From Liolophura sinensis (Eukaryota > Mollusca > Polyplacophora > Chitonida > Chitonidae): a stretch of DNA of 64,000 bases. Both the position numbers and the translations under genes were made by a program. The first letter of the stretch is position 1; the number at the start of each line of letters is the position of its first letter. The stretch is from the NCBI RefSeq assembly GCF_032854445.1, contig NC_088305.1:12467606-12531605 (forward strand), written 5' to 3'. The notes beneath the pieces were generated by a model that was given only the letters and a program-made list of their open reading frames with translations, did no database searches and had not been told where the DNA came from. This document shows positions 55,040 through 64,000 of the stretch, one piece after another.

Positions 55040-55620
55040 CAATGCTAAATAGTTAGTAAAATCATACTACATATAAATCTGCAACTGGAGACAGAATTTT
55101 GTGGTGGAAAGGCCACCTAAGGCAGAGACTAATTAGCGCTAATTAAGGATTTATTTGACATAAAACCTATAACATTAAAATCAGATATAAAATGTTAAGC
55201 ATAGTATAAACAGCAAGAATCACAAACGCACTTTTATTCTAATCTACTTAACAAAAATCATACAGAACTGAATATTGATGGAAAATGTAGAGTTTGATCT
55301 CGTCATCAATAATGACCAACTTATGACAAGATTATGCGGTGGAAAGGTCACTTAGGACAAGGTTAAAGGTCAAGTCGCCCCAAATGACCTTTGATTCTAC
55401 TTTAAGAAAAAGGTCATCGGTCAAGTGAGACTGAAGTGAGACCGTTCCCTGGGTCAAAGGTGAACTGCACCGAATGACATTTGATTCTACATTATTTGAC
55501 ATGGGTGTTGATCCCGCAGAACTGAAAGCTAGTAGAAGATGTAGACCTTAGTTTCTTCATTAACAATCACCAGCTTAAAGTCCTAATCTGCAATAACCTG
55601 GGCTATTAACGTTTTCAAAC
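55040..55620. repeat. Degenerate tandem repeat, period about 240 bp
   Basis: Blocks GGTGGAAAGG(C/T)CAC, CAGAACTGAA, TGACCTTTGATTCTAC and a CATCAATAATGACCAACTTA-like stretch recur two or three times with about 70-75% similarity by eye. No gene lies in 54490-56070. Confidence 0.5.
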
Positions 55621-56073
55621 AAATTCAAATTTTACGTTTTTATACAAAATAAAAGTTACCTGACCTTTATCCCCGTAGCACTGTTTGTGTGGTTTCCGAG
55701 CGCAGAGATATTAGGTACTTTTTTTTAAAAAAGGAAATAAATAGCAAAATTTCTTTCTTTTCCTTTTTTCATCTACTTTCATTTTCACAATGGCAATGGT
55801 TTATCTTGAAATCTTTACTGCCAAAACATTTAAACTACTTTATTTCACTTGTGTGCTGTTGTGTAACGGGGCTTTACTTACCTCTGAGTTATTACCGCGT
55901 GCTTGTCTTTTAGTGGATCATGACTAACTGGACCTTACACTAAAAAAAAATGAAGAAGGCCTTTAAAACAGGTTTATTTCAACATATTTCTACTCACTGC
56001 TAGAGACCTATACCATACATGTTTTAGACGCTTATATTTAATACTTAAACATATGTGTACATTTTTTAAACAC

Positions 56074-56350
56074 TGGGGGGTCTCCGTGGCTCAGTTGGTT
56101 AGCGCGGTAGCGCAGCCTAATGACCCAGAAGCCTCTCATCAACGCGGGCGCTGTGAGTTTAAGTCCAGTTCATGCTGGCTTCTTTTCCCGACGTTAGTGG
56201 GAAGACCTTTCAGCAACCTGCGGATGGTCGTGGGTTTTCCCCAGGCGTTGCCCGCTTTCCTCCCACCATGATGCTGGCCGTCGTCGTATAAGTGAAATAT
56301 TCTTGAGTACGGCGTAAAACATCAAATAAATAAATAAATAAATAAATAAA
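56074..56350 (+). mobile_element. SINE-B complete copy adjoining a GPCR fragment
   Basis: Head GGTCTCCGTGGCTCAGTTGG, B-box-like GAGTTTAAGTCC, tail hairpin and AAAT units to about 56350. Possible short target duplication (aaacac) at both ends. The next bases are receptor coding sequence. Confidence 0.85.
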
Positions 56351-56650
56351 AACACAGGTTCCCCCAAACGACACCCAATACTCGGGTGCCGAGTTCTCCA
56401 GAAGAACCCGTTCCCAGGTTATTGTAATGCTTGTTGGCTCTTTTCATTGTTTGCCTGATTCCACTTCATATTTTTTCCACGAGGAATATTTACACATATA
56501 CTGAAAACCCAGTCACAGCTGTGGAAGAGGTAGTAAAATTGGCACTTACCTGGGTGTTTCCCATTATGGCCTATGTCAGTCACATCGCCAATCCAAACGT
56601 CTACTTTGTAAGTCCGTCAATTTTCGACAGGCTTTTCGAGTTGTATTCAC
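56351..56650 (+). pseudogene. GPCR exon-2 fragment (TM5-6 loop to TM7)
   Basis: It reads KTQVPPNDTQYSGAEFSRRT, then RSQVIVML, LFIVCLIPLHIF (TM6), VWVFPIMAYVSH-like TM7 sequence (TWVFPIMAYVSHIANPNVYF, NPNVY) and FDRLFELYS, aligning with residues 212-314 of the intact receptors at roughly 55-60% identity by eye. Everything before the TM5-6 loop is missing and its place is taken by a SINE-B tail. One frame change lies in TM6. The C-terminal codons have expanded into a 16-bp tandem repeat. Confidence 0.8.
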
Positions 56651-56703
56651 TCATTGTTGTATTCACTCATTGTTGTATTCACTCATTGTTGTATTCACTC
56701 ATT
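56640..56703 (+). repeat. 16-bp tandem repeat, four units
   Basis: GTTGTATTCACTCATT repeated four times. It derives from receptor codons (GTTGTATTCTGTCACTGC in the intact genes). Confidence 0.9.
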
Positions 56704-57223
56704 GTTGTCGAACAGAGTATCAGTAATCCAAGATCACGCTTTTCAGTTTTACTACTGCTGAATATGCAATTTGCTTGCCACCCGAACATGGACAGGATTT
56801 CAGCTTTGTATTTTCAATTTTTACACCACAGTGTGTGTATTGTTCTGATCTTGCTTTTGTTATCGGAAACCTTTAATGACGAACAACTATAACATTTTCA
56901 TGACGTATTTTTGTGCGTCTGGTTTCGACGTGGGGATGAGATTGTATATATGAAAGATCCGTAAAACATACCCACTCTCCAAGTATGTGTCTGACCCAAA
57001 CAAGAACTGTTGACTACAAACAAATACTTGGCCGAAGTCATCTTATTACTGAACAATGTACCCAATTAACATCAACTGCCACACTGCTGGGAGTGGGATT
57101 GCTAAGTTGATCAGCTACTACACACCTTGCGGGGAGGGGGGGGGGGTAATCCCTTCTCCCCTCCAGTACGGCTTAACTGCTTGGGCATATGTATATCTAC
57201 GTGATGTGCCGTCTGCGCTGTTA

Positions 57224-57226
<3 letters not shown>

Positions 57227-57262
<36 letters not shown>
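57227..57262. repeat. (TA)18 microsatellite
   Basis: 36 bases of alternating TA. Confidence 0.95.
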
Positions 57263-57266
<4 letters not shown>

Positions 57267-57487
57267 TGACTGCCCTTCTAGCATCATTCGAAATTCGACC
57301 ATCTACGTATAACACTCATCAACATACCCTCAACTATGCCCTGTGACCGATACCTTCCAAGCCTCTCCAGAGGTATTCTCAGACGAGGAGGATTTAGGCA
57401 ATACTTCGCCTACTTAAAACCAGCTTGTATGAACGAAAGCTAGGTGGCATAATCCTACACACAAACATGATGTGCCGTCTGCACAGC

Positions 57488-57834
57488 AAACGTTTCAGAG
57501 ATTGCAGATGGAAGACAACAGATCAGAACGCTAAGGAAGTCTTTAAACCTCCACAGAGAGAGGAACAAGCGGGCCGCCTACATTGGAATCAACCTCACCC
57601 CCGGTGAAAATCTTAGACAACCAGAAATAATCTCGTTCCAAAACTCCAGAGGCAAACTACACAATAAGGCAATCCAACTGATGCTAGAGATGTGCAATGA
57701 TCACATCAGAGAAGAGACGGCAAACATGAACGCTCAGAGCAGGGAGGCCAGAGAGTCCATCCCAAGGATCTGTGAGGAGAGCGGTGAAGCACAGAAACTG
57801 CTCAACCAGCAAGCTCAATAAATTTTTGTAACCT
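57488..57834 (+). pseudogene. Degraded coding-like segment of unknown family
   Basis: Across two plus-strand frames the reading RAAYIGINLTPGENLRQPEI, then ISFQNSRGKLHNKAIQLMLE and MCNDHIREETANMN is hydrophilic, low in stops and protein-like. It continues to LLNQQAQ before a stop near 57820, and past it (EAEVREFRLKIKEART). No motif identifies it. It may be part of a retroelement gag-like protein. Low confidence. Confidence 0.25.
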
Positions 57835-59804
57835 CAGAAGCGGAAGTGAGAGAGTTTAGACTTAAAATCAAAGAAGCCCGGACATCCCATAACATCACGG
57901 CAGATGTACCGGCGCCATGAGAATGGCAAGACCTAAAGCAGCACAGCGAGCCCCCGGGCTCCCATGACGAGCACACAAAGCCTTACGATAGACGGCGACC
58001 TGCCATTGACTCCAATGGCAATTCATACCTACACCAGTTAATACCTATATGGATCATTACACCAGATGTTACTCATATGAATAATATGGTGGTGTTATCT
58101 TGAATGCATATGCTTGTAATGCATACGTGTCATCATATATGTCATCATGTGATTCAACTACAAATCTGTTGTAGTAAAATAGTTTATATATGCACTTTAT
58201 CATGGCATCAAATCAATCAGACTTATTCGTCTGTCTTCGAAGTCTCTATTACTATTGTCTACCACTTCAGTCTTTTACTGCGTTGTCTTTGCCCACATGT
58301 GGGGCTTTATTGGTGTACGGAATTACCCACACCTTTTATCATTTGCAGTTGCCTTGACTATTATTCGAACATTCTGGTAAGTTTTTTGGTGCTATTTATG
58401 GAGCAAGTGTACTCCGATGAGCACAGCTTTCAGCACGACAATGATCTCAAACATGCAGGCAGGTGATATTGCCTCATTTTGTCAACATTCCATTATGTCA
58501 CGGGTTTCTCAGGTTACATAAAATAATACCCGTGGTTGTTGCGAGCGTAGGCGGGTCATCTGGCTAATAGCTTGTTTAAGGGCTTGTGTATAATAGAGGA
58601 ACACAATATATTTTTATTCTGAGCGTTATTGGAGACTACTGCTGGAATGGACTCACTTTATAGGGAGGAGACATTTATTAAATCGATCTCTCAGTCGGTT
58701 TCACCTAATATTTCTGTACCAGGAACTGGTCGTGGTCTCATCGTCATCACAGGGAAAGAGTGATGTGAGAGGTCTGATAATGCACTTACATTCACTGAAA
58801 ATCAGTAGGTTTTCACCCTTATGGCACATACTTCTCTTCCAAAGGTGATTTGGTTACCTTTGGTTTACGCCAGTTTCCTCAACTCGTGAAACTAGCTTAC
58901 CACCGTGTAGGTGAAAGATTCCTAGTTAAGAATAGGAATCGATCAGATTTTGATTTACTTTGTCTTGAGGATTTAAGATATAAACACTTACACCTGTCAG
59001 GTACAACTGGAAACCAACAAAAAAATTATGCGCATCCAAATGCTTTAAATAATTTCTGTGGTTTTCAGGTGTTGCGTGGAAATTTACATGTACCTCGAAA
59101 GTTAAAATAAGTATGGCATTGTACAGGCGATGTCACGCGTGATGTATTTTCTAGGAAGTAAACACACTGACCTGATACAAAGTTTTGGTTTGCTGTCAGT
59201 GAGTTTGAAATTGAATAATGATAGTGGCCAGCATATAATAATGGATGGACAATGCTTTAGGAAGCCCACTCTCATTAGCAAGTTGTATCTGCAGGTTTTT
59301 TCCGGGAAAATATTTGCATAAATTCAACATGAGCTGGATGCCAGTTTCTTGAGAGAGAGTGACCACTCACTAGGGGCTTAAAAACAAAACTACAAAATTC
59401 ATACAGAAAAAAAAAACACGAAAACAAAAACATTTTGAGCTTGTCAGGTGTAAACCCTGATGTTCTTACGAAAGACTGGTTGGGTTTTCACATTGCCTTG
59501 TCGCAAGATGGATTTCCACTCTTTCAGAATAGGTACTGCCTATAGCAGTTTCCGCCGTTAAGGACCCGAATCTCGTGGCCCCAAAGCTAAAGTCCTACAG
59601 ACCGAGCTGTTGTCAGTACACAGCTGAAGAAAGAATGGAGAAGAAGAATCTGAGTGCGCTTGCAAGAGGCCTTTAAGAATGTTACGAACATGTAGTTACC
59701 ATGCTGACGAAATGTATACATTGCCAATTGCCATCGTAGTTATGTGCTTATAATGTTAAGACAGCTTCGTGCAAGAAAAAGTGGTTTGCGCTATAACACA
59801 GTGC
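57835..59804. other. No gene recognised
   Basis: The longest frames (58104-58466, 58850-59110 and 59130-59321, all plus) show no family signal. The pair at 58850-59321 could be exon-like but lacks supporting motifs. Confidence 0.35.
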
Positions 59805-59985
59805 AAGGACTCAGGAGCCTCTCAAAAATGCAATGAGTTCAGGTCCAGATCTTGCTGGCTTCCTCTCTGGTTGTACATTGGGAGGTCAGACAGCAACCTG
59901 CAAACGGTCATGGGTTTCTTCCCACCATATAAGTGAAACATTCTTGGGTACGGTGTCAACGACCAATTAAATATTTGGCTCACGA
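59805..59985 (+). mobile_element. Diverged SINE-B fragment
   Basis: GACTCAGGAGCCTCTCAAAA, GAGTTCAGGTCCAG, GCTGGCTTCCTCTCTGG, GGTCATGGGTTTCTTCCCAC and CATATAAGTGAAACATTCTT match SINE-B in order with many changes and a deletion before the tail. Confidence 0.7.
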
Positions 59986-60888
59986 GAGGCTGTTGTGGTC
60001 TCTTGGAAAGTATTTTGGACCCAGTTGTGTCCATAATGACTGGCATTGTTACAACCAACCCTAGGCAGGATAAAATGAAACAATGATTGAAAAGCCGGTT
60101 TGAATAGGAAATATTTTGCTAACCACATAAATAAAACTATGGGCAGCTCGGTGAAACATGACTGAAAGACATGACTGAAAAAACTAATCCAGGCATTCAC
60201 CGCAGTAATGTCATGGAAGTTATTTGAACGGAACAAAACAATCACTTTGGCACACAGCTCAACCTTAAGCCTAAGCCTTTTGTATGTAACTTATATCTCG
60301 CCTCCGAAAAATCCAGGCCAATGACAAATGAAATGGAGGCTTTAAAAATAAGTTTTACTCCGTACACTTAACTTTACAAGAACAACCTGAACTATTAAGG
60401 GTTGATACAAGGTTATCAGTTTTCGAAAAAAAGTCTTGTGGATGGGGGAAAAACAATTCCAATATCCATGTATCATTTTCACGTCACAAGGCCCTTGTTT
60501 TGTAATTCAAATACTGATAGGACACCAAAACCTAAGAACAATTCAACAAGTTCAGAAACATTCTCCACTCGTGCTAATTCAAGTCGTACAGGGTGGTGTC
60601 CATGTAAACTGATAATCCGGAATAAGCCAAATAATAAGGCATACTGAGTGCATTAGTATAAAATAATCCACTCCCTTCCCATCCAAAACAAAAGCTAATA
60701 CAAGTAATTCTTAACAGGAAAAGAATGATTGTCACCTTACAATTAGACGTTCTATAAAAACTAACCAATCTAAATAGACAATTTGGTATATGTACCAAAC
60801 CACAGGCTTCATATAACCGTATCATTCTTGCAATCAGTCTTCAGAATCACCTCCATCTTTTGCAGAATCGGCAGCGAAAAAGATTGAA
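59986..60888. other. No gene recognised
   Basis: Nothing supported on either strand. Confidence 0.4.
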
Positions 60889-60953
60889 TGACTGAATGAA
60901 TGATTATGGTTTAACGCCACATCGGGAATATTTTCAGCCATATCGTGGCGAGG
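60889..60953 (-). mobile_element. 65-bp LINE-I tail micro-insertion with 11-bp target duplication
   Basis: Reverse-orientation tail (GAATGATTATGGTTTAACGC, CACATCGGGAATATTTTCAG, CCATATCGTGGCGAG) flanked by aaaagattgaa at 60878-60888 and 60954-60964. Confidence 0.85.
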
Positions 60954-61339
60954 AAAAGATTGAACACGGTCGGTCACTGCGCCACTTACAGTTACATCAT
61001 CACAGTCCTCGGCCTCAGTCCAAAGTTTATCTCGGCTACCTCTAATTTACCTAGTGGTCTACCTAGTGATGAAACTGATATGTCCTTCAGTGCAACGCCT
61101 AGCTTCTATAAAGACACCTTAACCATTGACAAGATGGTAGTGACCTCATGTGATACCATGCATCTAGGAAAGCTATATCCACAGTTCGAAATGTGCTCGA
61201 GACGAGTGACGATTCTGGTGAACCATATGAATATGAATATTTAGAGTTAAGGATCCAGACTGGCAACAAGATTATTCCCCATGGAAGAAATAGTGGGCAG
61301 AAACGTAAATGGTCTTCAAAACAAAAGTAATAATGTCAC

Positions 61340-61499
61340 TTGTCGCCGTGCCGTATGTGGAAAAGTCTGCCAGCAACCTACGGATGGTCGTGGGTTTCCC
61401 CCCGGGTTTTGCCAAGCTTCCTTCCACCATACTGCTAGCCGCCGTCGTATAAGTGAAATATTCTTGAGTACGGCGTAAAACATCAATCAAATAAATAAA
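61340..61499 (+). mobile_element. SINE-B, 5'-truncated
   Basis: From CCGTGCCGTATGTGGAAAAG through GGTCGTGGGTTTCCCCCCGG to the tail hairpin CGCCGTCGTATAAG...GAGTACGGCG and AAAT units. It ends 13 bases before the Tc1-like element. Confidence 0.85.
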
Positions 61500-61514
61500 C
61501 ATATTTGCTATATA

Positions 61515-63058
61515 AACTACCAGGCAAAAGAAAGGTTTCACCGTATTTTTTGTCATAAAAACAGTAAAAGCGCGGTTCCGGGTTTGATTCTAAGCAGGAC
61601 TTAGTGTATGACTGCATCGTTTCCTCTACCAGAACGCATCGTCACGAACGCAGCAATTGGAATTGTGAAATTGCGACCACATGCAAAACGTCCTTTTGAG
61701 GCATGGCTCGTGATGCACGTGTGGTAATGTTGCATAAATACTCTTGCTCGAAAGAGCAGGACATTCAGTGACCGAAAAAACACAAACAGTATGCCAAGAC
61801 AACGCAAGCGCAACGAGACCAGGCCATCGGTATGTCCACCATAGGAGTCTCGCAACGTCACATTGCAAGAACGTTCAACCGCAGCCAAACCACCATCAGG
61901 AGGTTGTTGATACGCTATCAGCAGACAGGCCAAACCCAAGACAGACCAAGATCGGGAAGACCGAGGGTAACAACTGCGGCTGAAGATTGCTACATCCGGC
62001 AGATCCACCTCCGAAACCGATTCGTCACGGCGACGTCAACAGCTGCGACGGCACTAGGCCATGTCATCAGCCCCAGAACAACACTGCGTCGTCTTCGTTC
62101 AGCTGGTTTACGACCTTACCGCCCCTTCCGTGGGATGGCCTTGACCCTTTTACACCGTCAACGCAGATTGCGATGGGCACGTATTGTACGTCGGTGGCAG
62201 CGACGTGACTGGGCGAGAGTGTTGTTTACAGACGAGAGCAGCTTCTGTCTATTCAGGAACGATGGCAGAGTTCGAGTTTTCCGACGAAGAGGCGAGCGTC
62301 TCGCGCCAAACTGCGTAAGAGAGATTTATCTGTTTGGAGGCGGAGGCGTCATGGTTTGGGGAGGGATTTGTGACTAAATGAAGACGCAGCTGGTTATTGT
62401 GCAAGGTAATCTGACTGGCCAGCGATACGTTGATGAGGTACTGAGACCTGTCGTCGTTCCTTTCCTCCAACGACAGCCAAGAGGATCGATCTTGCAACAC
62501 GACAACGCATTGCTGCCCGCATTGTTACAGACTACCTCGAGACCGCAAACGTCATCGTGTTGCCCTGGCCAGCCAACTCAAGAGACATGAACCCCACTGA
62601 GCATCTCTGGGATCACCTTGACCGCCGTTTGAGACAGCTGGTGCCTCCTCCAACTAACCTACAGGAACTTGAGCAAGCTCTGTTAAACCTATGGAACGTT
62701 ATCCCTGTTGACGTCATCCGACGACTGACGACGTCAATGCGGAGGTGTGTGCTTGCTTGCATTGATGCCTAGGATGGCCACACTCGCTACTGATGACTTA
62801 GTCCTTCATTTCTGTGGATACTGTGACTTTACATGCACTTGCCAGTTAACTTTACATTTGTGTAATTTTTTTTTCTGACCCCTTGTCTCTTTCATTGTGT
62901 TTTGTGGCCAATTGAATGCCAATATTTTAAAGCCTTTTTGAGAGAATATTTCACAATGATTTCTGTTTATAAACCAATCTTTTTAATTCTTATATCTGCC
63001 TTTGTTTTTGTTTTATGGGCTCAAGAAGTGGGTGAAACCTTTCTTTTGCCTGGTAGTT
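61515..63058 (+). mobile_element. Tc1/mariner-type element, 1544 bp, perfect 28-bp terminal inverted repeats
   Basis: The left repeat 61515-61542 (AACTACCAGGCAAAAGAAAG and 8 more bases) is the exact reverse complement of 63031-63058. TA lies on both sides (61513-61514 and 63059-63060), the target duplication typical of the superfamily. Intact ends with a lightly damaged transposase suggest recent activity, or mobilisation in trans. Confidence 0.93.
61791..62772 (+). pseudogene. Tc1-like transposase, three lesions
   Basis: Starts MPRQRKRNE at 61791. A one-base shift near 61825 leads to the main frame at 61832, with a helix-turn-helix (GVSQRHIARTFNRSQTTIRR), a GRPR hinge (RPRSGRPRV) and a second DNA-binding region. 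The catalytic core has LFTDESSF (first Asp), VMVWGGI, LQHDNA (second Asp) and NPTEHLWDHL (third residue Glu), about DD34E spacing. A stop codon at 62375-62377 and a frameshift near 62520 separate the core into three frames; the last runs to 62772. The enzyme would cut at TA sites and paste the element. No active protein is expected from this copy. Confidence 0.88.
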
Positions 63059-63259
63059 TATCAACTAGCGTCATTGAAATGTGTGGAGAAATAAAAAAAA
63101 ATGCATGCGTTGTAGACATGTCGCTATAACCCACGTTGACTTAAATTTCAGAGAATTGAACGTCATTGAAGACAAAAGGGGAGGGTGGCGAACAACTCTG
63201 AATTGATCTTTTCAAGGACATAGGGTCAAGCCATTACACTGAATTTTGTAATCATTTAA
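63059..63259. other. Spacer between two Tc1-like elements
   Basis: About 200 bases with no gene. Confidence 0.4.
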
Positions 63260-64000
63260 ACTCTGTTAAAAAAGAAACGCAACCCCTGTCCTCTGATATC
63301 AAAAATTCGTTCGAATAAAGTTATTGCTTCCAAACTAAATTTTAGCAAATGTAATGCAATTATACACGTTTTTAATGAAGATTACCATCCAAACAACTGC
63401 CTTTTCTCTCCTAAGTTTATTTTATTGCTTATGACGTCACAACGCATGGACTGACCCTGTTGACGTCGCACACAGAACCATTCACATGCAAATCATGTCA
63501 ATGGCAGTTATAGTGTGGGGGTGTATAAAAGCCCATGTGCTTTCGTATTTCATTCATTCATTCGTCGACGAAAGGCAGTCGGTAAAATGCCGCGACTGAG
63601 TGCTGCCGACTGAAATATCGCCATTGGTCGTCTTCAAGCCGGAGAAAGTTTTGGTACTATTGCACGACACCTAAATGTTCACAAAACAACGATATCCCGA
63701 CTTTGGAGCCGTTACAACAACTTTCATTCGACCAACGATCGCCCGAGAAGTGGAAGGCCAAGAATCACGACCCCCACTTCAAGATCGGTACATCCGGGTC
63801 CTTTACCTGCGTAATCGGCATGCCCTACCAACCGTGACTGCCACACAAATACCAGGTTTGAGGAGAGTGTCGGCTCAAACGATTAGGAACCGTCTGAAAG
63901 AAGCGGGTTTACGTGCCTGTAGACCAGTTGTTGGACCTGTACTACGCCCCTTACATCGACGCCTACGACCCAGGTGGTGCAACAACGTAAGGATATGGAC
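63260..64000 (+). mobile_element. Second Tc1-like element, cut by the window edge
   Basis: TGTTAAAAAAGAAACGCAAC near 63264 resembles the ends of many Tc1-like elements, so the left terminus is probably near 63255-63265. From 63587 the reading is MPRLSAAD, a stop, then NIAIGRLQAGESFGTIARHL and NVHKTTISRLWSRYN (helix-turn-helix), RPRSGRPRI, and in another frame RYIRVLYLRNRHALPTVTAT and GLRACRPVV. It is a different family from the element at 61515, to judge by sequence. The catalytic domain lies beyond the window. Confidence 0.75.

Noticed and set aside
57056-57346. 96-codon frame over the TA microsatellite
   Set aside because: It depends on translated (TA)n as repeated I-Y and has no family signal.

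Overview
This is a eukaryotic, non-coding-rich window, most likely from a marine mollusc (probably a gastropod). That reading rests on the repeat content: two tRNA-headed SINE families, non-LTR elements with short CATT/ATTC tails, BEL/Pao, Ngaro-like and Crypton-like elements, THAP and hAT relics, a mollusc-style histone 3' signal, and intron-containing genes. It is inference from pattern, not from a database search. No bacterial-type operons, rRNA genes, true tRNA genes or CRISPR arrays were seen.

Layout. 1-8.2 kb is a nested stack: a decayed BEL/Pao retrotransposon (+) is split by a SINE (SINE-A) and by a nearly full-length LINE (LINE-I, minus strand, ORF1 with three CCHC knuckles and ORF2 with endonuclease, RT, RNase H and a Cys/His tail). 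LINE-I is itself split by a second SINE-A with a perfect 14-bp target duplication. 8.85-10 kb is a THAP/transposase relic and 10.6-12.9 kb a Ngaro/DIRS-type tyrosine-recombinase retroelement relic ending in an SGNH-like block. 13-18 kb holds scattered repeats. 18.1-21.2 kb is a decayed transposase-like gene with a PHD-like tail, set among copies of a 12-bp motif. At 22.3 kb there are two orphan histone-type stem-loops. 24-26.2 kb has a minus-strand THAP relic and a hAT/ZMYM1-like relic. 27.4 kb is a broken GPCR exon. 28.3-32.1 kb is a second, heavily deleted LINE (LINE-II).

33.6-36.8 kb (minus) is a Crypton-like tyrosine-recombinase gene whose acidic region is encoded by a 48-bp minisatellite. 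From here a tandem segmental duplication begins: 36,849-42,736 and 43,679-48,788 are near-identical. Each carries a LINE-I 3' end (+), an intact two-exon rhodopsin-type GPCR gene (+, 334 aa) with a SINE-B in its intron, and a LINE-I 3' part (minus). The first copy also carries a 770-bp solo LTR that is absent from the second copy. 48.8-51.8 kb is the rest of the second LINE-I. 52-61 kb is mostly degraded repeats plus a third GPCR fragment at 56.35 kb. 61.5-63.06 kb is a Tc1/mariner element with perfect 28-bp ends and a TA duplication, and the window ends inside a second Tc1-like transposase.

The only genes that look intact enough to be working host genes are the two GPCR paralogues. The most interesting non-gene signal is that LINE-I, SINE-A and SINE-B end in the same hairpin-plus-tail layout although the stem sequences differ with pairing preserved. 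This suggests both SINEs are mobilised by LINE-I-type machinery.
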